Positions 7,574 through 10,958 of a DNA stretch of 10,958 nucleotides are shown one piece after another. The first letter of the stretch is position 1. Every line of letters begins with the position of its first letter. The position numbers were made by a program, and so were the translations under genes. This DNA comes from Rubrivivax sp. (GTDB lineage: Bacteria > Pseudomonadota > Gammaproteobacteria > Burkholderiales > Burkholderiaceae_C), in the NCBI GenBank assembly GCA_027484885.1, contig JAIXSD010000614.1:1-10958 (forward strand), written 5' to 3'. The notes under the pieces were generated by a model that worked only from the letters and a program-made list of their open reading frames with translations, searched no databases and was not told the origin of the DNA.

Positions 7574-9471
7574 CAAGGCGCCACGCAGGCGCGGTTCTTG
7601 CCGGTGTGCTTGGCCTCGTACAGCGCCACATCGGCACGGTCGAGCGCCGCTTCCAGGGTTTCGCCCGGCCGGTACAGGGTCACGCCGGCCGAGAAGGTGA
7701 CGAACACATCCTTTCCCTCGTGCATGAAAAGGCTGGCCGACAAGGCGCGCTGCAGGCGCTGCAGCACGGCCTGCGCCTCCACCACCGGCGTGCTGGGCAG
7801 CATGAGCACGAATTCCTCGCCGCCGTAGCGCGCCACCAGATCGCCGGGCCGCAGGTGTTGTGACACCCGCTCGGCCAGGGACTTGAGCGCCACATCGCCG
7901 GCGCCATGGCCCAGGGTGTCGTTGAGTTTCTTGAAGTTGTCGATGTCCAGCAGGGCCAGGGCGATCAGGGCGTTGTCGCCGGTCTCGCGTTCGGCCTTGG
8001 CCTGTTCGACGGCAAAGGCGGCCAGCAGGCCGCGGCGGTTGGCGATCTGGGTCAGCTGGTCGGTCTGCACCTCGTTGGAGAGGCGCTGCAACTCGCCCTC
8101 CAGCTCGGCCACCTTGGCACTGAGGCTGCTGGCGCGGTCGTGCTCCAGGGTCAGGCGCTCCTGGGTTTGCTTGACCAGAGATTGCACGCTGCGGCTCTCT
8201 TCCACCATCTCGCGCACCACGCCGGTCAGGCTTTCCAGCGAATCGGCCTTCTCGATCACCTCGGCATAGCGGCCGACGCTGTTCTGGAAGCGGTCGGTGT
8301 GCTGGCCCAGCTCGCCCAGTTCGGCCAGCATCTGGTGGATCAGCGCCTTCAGCGAATCGCGCGCGCGGCTGCGCTCTTCGCGCAGGGCGCGCTGGCGCTC
8401 GCGCGTGCCGCCCAGCATCTCGGTGACCGAGCGCACGCCGCGGCCGCTCAGGCCTTGCTCCAGGGTGTGGTTCATGGCCTCGCACTGGCCCTTGGCCCAG
8501 GAATCGTCCTCGGCCAGGTCGACCAGGCTGGCGCTCAACTCGCGGCACAGTTCGCCCAACTCGCCGAACAGGTGCTGGCGGTGGTCCAGCAGATGGCGGG
8601 CGCGCTGGCACAAGGCCTCGATCAGGGCTGCCTTCTCGGGCGTGGGGCCGCCTGCCAGCAGGTCCAGATGGGCGGCGTCGAGCTGACGCATCAGCTCATC
8701 GGCGTAGCCCTCGGGGCTTTTCAGTGCATGCTGGACGGTGCCGTGCAAGCTGGTCTCGATGCCCGGCCAGGGGCTGGGCAGGCCGGCGCCGGCCGCGCGG
8801 AAACTCAGTGGCGCCGAGCCCTCAGTGCCAGCGGGCAGCTCGCTGTCGGCCGCCTCCACGGTGCTGGGCGCGAAGTCGTCTTCGGCAAAAAACTGGCTCG
8901 GGGTGCCGCCGGGTTCTTCCGAGGTGGCGATGCTGGCATCGGCGACATCGCCGTCCCAGCTGTTGACCAGCTGGTCCAGGCGTTTCAGCAGGCGCTGGCC
9001 GTCGCTGCGGTTGCCTTCCAGCACGCGCTGCAGGCCGTCTTTCTTGCGCGCCACCGTCCATTGCCGGCCGCCGCGTTCCAGGCCGCGCACCAGGCGCTCC
9101 AGAGTCTGAGCCATGGCCTCGCCCTGGGCGCTGGGGCCCTCGCTGCGCTGCAGGCGTTCGAGCTCGCGCAGCGCTTCATCCCAGCGCGACTCGCGCACGC
9201 AGACCTGCAGCTCCAGCCGCGCCTGGGTGTTGCTGACACCCATGCTCAGCAGCTTGGCCAGCAGGGCCTGGGCGCGCTCGGGCAGGGCCGCGGGCGTGGC
9301 TTCGACACCAGATTCCATGGCGTAGGCGCGAGCGTAGTTTTCCGGCGTTGGCTCCAGCTGGGCCTGGGCCAGGCGCAGCAGCGCCGCCTTGGCGATCTGG
9401 GCCGGCGGCGTGGCGCCCGGCTTACGGGCGGAGTTGGCGGGCAGAGGCGTGGGGCGGCGAGATTCGTCCAT
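7573..9471 (-). CDS. Diguanylate cyclase (GGDEF) with DgcP-like N-terminal helical region
   Basis: The protein should make c-di-GMP from two GTP. The C-terminal GGDEF domain (about 468-630) begins TDQLTQIANRRG, has the metal/substrate stretch LLDIDNFKKLND, and the active-site GGEEF at 550-554. RPGD at 541-544, five residues before it, is an intact RxxD inhibitory I-site, so product feedback is expected. The first 465 residues have no membrane segment. They are mostly helical, with a Ser/Glu/Pro-rich linker at about 185-235 and a likely coiled coil at about 405-467 leading into the catalytic domain. Near the N-terminus, LLRLAQAQLEPTPENYARAY resembles the N-terminal motif I recall from Pseudomonas DgcP, a cyclase recruited to the cell pole; this is a resemblance, not proof of orthology. 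The start at 9471 has no good ribosome binding site. It lies 30 bases after the GGDEF-EAL gene and is probably co-transcribed with it. It is convergent with the chemoreceptor gene. Confidence 0.93.
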   Translation of the reverse strand: MDESRRPTPLPANSARKPGATPPAQIAKAALLRLAQAQLEPTPENYARAYAMESGVEATPAALPERAQALLAKLLSMGVSNTQARLELQVCVRESRWDEALRELERLQRSEGPSAQGEAMAQTLERLVRGLERGGRQWTVARKKDGLQRVLEGNRSDGQRLLKRLDQLVNSWDGDVADASIATSEEPGGTPSQFFAEDDFAPSTVEAADSELPAGTEGSAPLSFRAAGAGLPSPWPGIETSLHGTVQHALKSPEGYADELMRQLDAAHLDLLAGGPTPEKAALIEALCQRARHLLDHRQHLFGELGELCRELSASLVDLAEDDSWAKGQCEAMNHTLEQGLSGRGVRSVTEMLGGTRERQRALREERSRARDSLKALIHQMLAELGELGQHTDRFQNSVGRYAEVIEKADSLESLTGVVREMVEESRSVQSLVKQTQERLTLEHDRASSLSAKVAELEGELQRLSNEVQTDQLTQIANRRGLLAAFAVEQAKAERETGDNALIALALLDIDNFKKLNDTLGHGAGDVALKSLAERVSQHLRPGDLVARYGGEEFVLMLPSTPVVEAQAVLQRLQRALSASLFMHEGKDVFVTFSAGVTLYRPGETLEAALDRADVALYEAKHTGKNRACVAP

Positions 9472-9501
9472 CGGTGTTGTGCTGGCTGAAGCTGGGGCGC
9501 G

Positions 9502-10958
9502 CTAGAGCAGTTTGCCGCCACTCGGGCGCAAGGGGCCGCCGCTCAGGCTGCCGAGGCTGCCTCCCGGATCGCCCTCGAAATCACTGTGGGCCTGGGCGAT
9601 CCAGGGCGCTTTGCGGGGCAGCACGGTTTGTGCGAGCCATTGTTCGATCTCTTCCGGCGGCAGCGGTTTGCTGAACAGAAAGCCTTGCATCAGGCTGCAA
9701 CCGAGGCGGTGCAGCACATCCATCTGGCGCAGGGTCTCCACGCCTTCGGCGATCACGCGCAAGCCCATGGCGCGAGCCAGGGCGATGATGGCGGTGACCA
9801 CGGCCGAGCTCTGCGGCGTGATGCCCAGATCGCGCACAAATGTGCGGTCGATCTTGACCTCGGAGATGGGCAGCGTCGTCAGATAGGCCAGCGAGGAGTA
9901 GCCGGTGCCGAAGTCGTCGATGGAGATCTCCACGCCCACTTCGTTGAGCCGGTGCAGGGCCGGGATGACGTTCTGCAAATCCTTCATCAGGTTGTTTTCG
10001 GTGATCTCCAGCTGGATCGCCCGGTGCGGCACGCCGTAGGCGCTGACGCATTGGTGGATGTGCTCGACCAGATCGGAGCGCTCGAACATGCGGCTGGGCA
10101 GGTTGACGGCGATCGAATCGGAGAAGCCGAAATTGAGCTGCCAGACCTTGGCCTGGCGGGCCGCTTCCTTGAGCGCCCACTCGGACAAGGGCACGATCAG
10201 GCCGGTTTCTTCGGCCAGGGGGATGAAGTCGCCGGGCGGAACCAGCTTGTCGCCGCGCTTCCAGCGCATCAAGGCCTCGGCGCCCACCATGCGGGCGGCG
10301 CGCACATCGATCTTGGGCTGGTAGTGCAGCACGATCTCGCCGCGCTCCAGGGCTTTGTGCAGGGCGCTTTCCAGCTCCAGCTTCTCGCGGCCCTGGCCGG
10401 CCAGCTGCGGGGTGTAGAGGGCGGCGGCATTGCGGCCCTGCGACTTGACCGCGTACATGGCCACGTCGGAATTGCGCAGCAGATCGGCCATGGTCAGGCC
10501 GTCGCGCGGGTAGATGGCGATGCCCACGCTGGCGGTGACGAAGCACTCCTGGCCCGAGATGAAGATGGGCTCGCGCATGGCCTCGAGCACGCGCTCGGCC
10601 ACGCGTTCGGCATCGCGCTCGTCGCCAATTTCGGGCAGCAGGGCCACGAACTCATCGCCGCCCAGGCGGCCCACGGCCTCCAGGGTGCGGTGCGAGCGGC
10701 CGCCGATGGTCTCCAGCATGCCTTCCATGACCTGGTCGGAATGGCGCACGCAGGCCCGCAGGCGCCGGCCCACCTCGATCAGCAGCTCGTCGCCGGCGGC
10801 ATGGCCCAGGGTGTCGTTGATGATCTTGAAGCGGTCCAGGTCGATCAGCAGCAGGCCGACCTCATGGCCGCCGCGGCGCGCCTGCTCGATGGCGCGCTCG
10901 ACGCGCCAGATCAGCTGGCGGCGGTTGGGCAGGCCGGTCAGGGCGTCGAAGTGGGCCA
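9502..10958 (-). CDS. GGDEF-EAL c-di-GMP protein (N-terminus outside window)
   Basis: The frame is open to the window edge, so the gene starts beyond base 10958 and any sensory domain is unseen. Counting from the first visible codon, the GGDEF domain starts AHFDALTGLPNRRQL, has LLIDLDRFKIINDTLGH, and GGDEF at 99-103. A 19-residue insertion precedes GGDEF. The EAL domain (about 205-450) has every catalytic signature: EAL at 227-229, VNL, EITEN, DDFGTGYSS from 347 with the two metal-binding Asp, KIDRTF, AEGVET and MQGFLFSKPL. It should hydrolyse c-di-GMP; whether the GGDEF part is active or a GTP sensor is open. The C-terminal tail after LPRKAPWI is Gly/Ser-rich (GGSLGSLSGGPLRPSGG) and likely disordered. 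A GTG at 10773 is not the start, because domain residues continue upstream of it. The gene is followed after 30 bases by the diguanylate cyclase gene. Confidence 0.95.
   Translation of the reverse strand, partial: AHFDALTGLPNRRQLIWRVERAIEQARRGGHEVGLLLIDLDRFKIINDTLGHAAGDELLIEVGRRLRACVRHSDQVMEGMLETIGGRSHRTLEAVGRLGGDEFVALLPEIGDERDAERVAERVLEAMREPIFISGQECFVTASVGIAIYPRDGLTMADLLRNSDVAMYAVKSQGRNAAALYTPQLAGQGREKLELESALHKALERGEIVLHYQPKIDVRAARMVGAEALMRWKRGDKLVPPGDFIPLAEETGLIVPLSEWALKEAARQAKVWQLNFGFSDSIAVNLPSRMFERSDLVEHIHQCVSAYGVPHRAIQLEITENNLMKDLQNVIPALHRLNEVGVEISIDDFGTGYSSLAYLTTLPISEVKIDRTFVRDLGITPQSSAVVTAIIALARAMGLRVIAEGVETLRQMDVLHRLGCSLMQGFLFSKPLPPEEIEQWLAQTVLPRKAPWIAQAHSDFEGDPGGSLGSLSGGPLRPSGGKLL

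Noticed and set aside
7325..8611. Minus-strand frame reading through the intergenic element and overlapping the cyclase gene in another frame
   Set aside because: It is Arg/Pro/Gly-rich and out of frame with the GGDEF domain; the part over 7460-7573 is better explained by the inverted-repeat element.
7906..9489. 527-codon plus-strand open frame opposite the diguanylate cyclase gene
   Set aside because: Its translation is low-complexity (Gln/Ala/Leu/Gly) and has no motifs; the minus strand has an unambiguous GGDEF protein over the same bases.
10771..10773. GTG as the start of the GGDEF-EAL gene
   Set aside because: The same frame continues upstream with clear GGDEF-domain residues (DALTGLPNR, LIDLDRFK) to the window edge, so the true start is outside.

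Overview
The window is GC-rich with dense, tightly coupled genes. Its content suggests a flagellated betaproteobacterium, most likely of the order Burkholderiales (Rubrivivax/Leptothrix/Roseateles-like). The evidence is the gene order flhB-flhA-flhF-flhG-fliA, the FliA N-terminus (MYTAKG...), and the style of the chemoreceptor and c-di-GMP proteins. This taxonomic call is inference from gene content, not from a marker gene.

Left part (1-5926, + strand): the late end of a flagellar biosynthesis operon. It holds the C-terminal third of FlhB (export-switch protein with its NPTH self-cleavage site), complete FlhA (export gate), FlhF (SRP-type GTPase that places the polar flagellum), a divergent FlhG-like protein, and FliA (sigma-28). 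flhB/flhA and flhA/flhF overlap by four bases (ATGA), and the following genes are only a few to about 40 bases apart, so they are probably translated from one transcript. The FlhG-like protein keeps the N-terminal DQAxxLR helix that activates FlhF, but its Walker A and switch II residues are gone. It looks like a pseudo-ATPase that has kept only the FlhF-facing job.

Middle (5927-7572): after a 133-base gap comes a chemoreceptor-like protein with no membrane segment. Its signalling hairpin is at the N-terminal side and a conserved sensor-like domain is at the C-terminus. The gap to the next, convergent gene is filled by a roughly 114-bp element bounded by imperfect 19-bp inverted repeats (16 of 19 match), which looks like a small dispersed repeat or a long hairpin.

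Right part (7573-10958, - strand): a two-gene c-di-GMP module transcribed toward the flagellar genes. Upstream is a GGDEF-EAL protein, cut by the window edge, with complete phosphodiesterase residues and an unusual 19-residue insertion just before its GGDEF motif. Thirty bases downstream lies a 632-residue diguanylate cyclase with an intact GGEEF and I-site and an N-terminal motif resembling Pseudomonas DgcP.

Together the window couples building and placing the flagellum (FlhB/A/F/G, FliA), chemosensory signalling (receptor) and the motile-sessile second messenger (c-di-GMP). No phage, CRISPR, tRNA or rRNA feature was seen.
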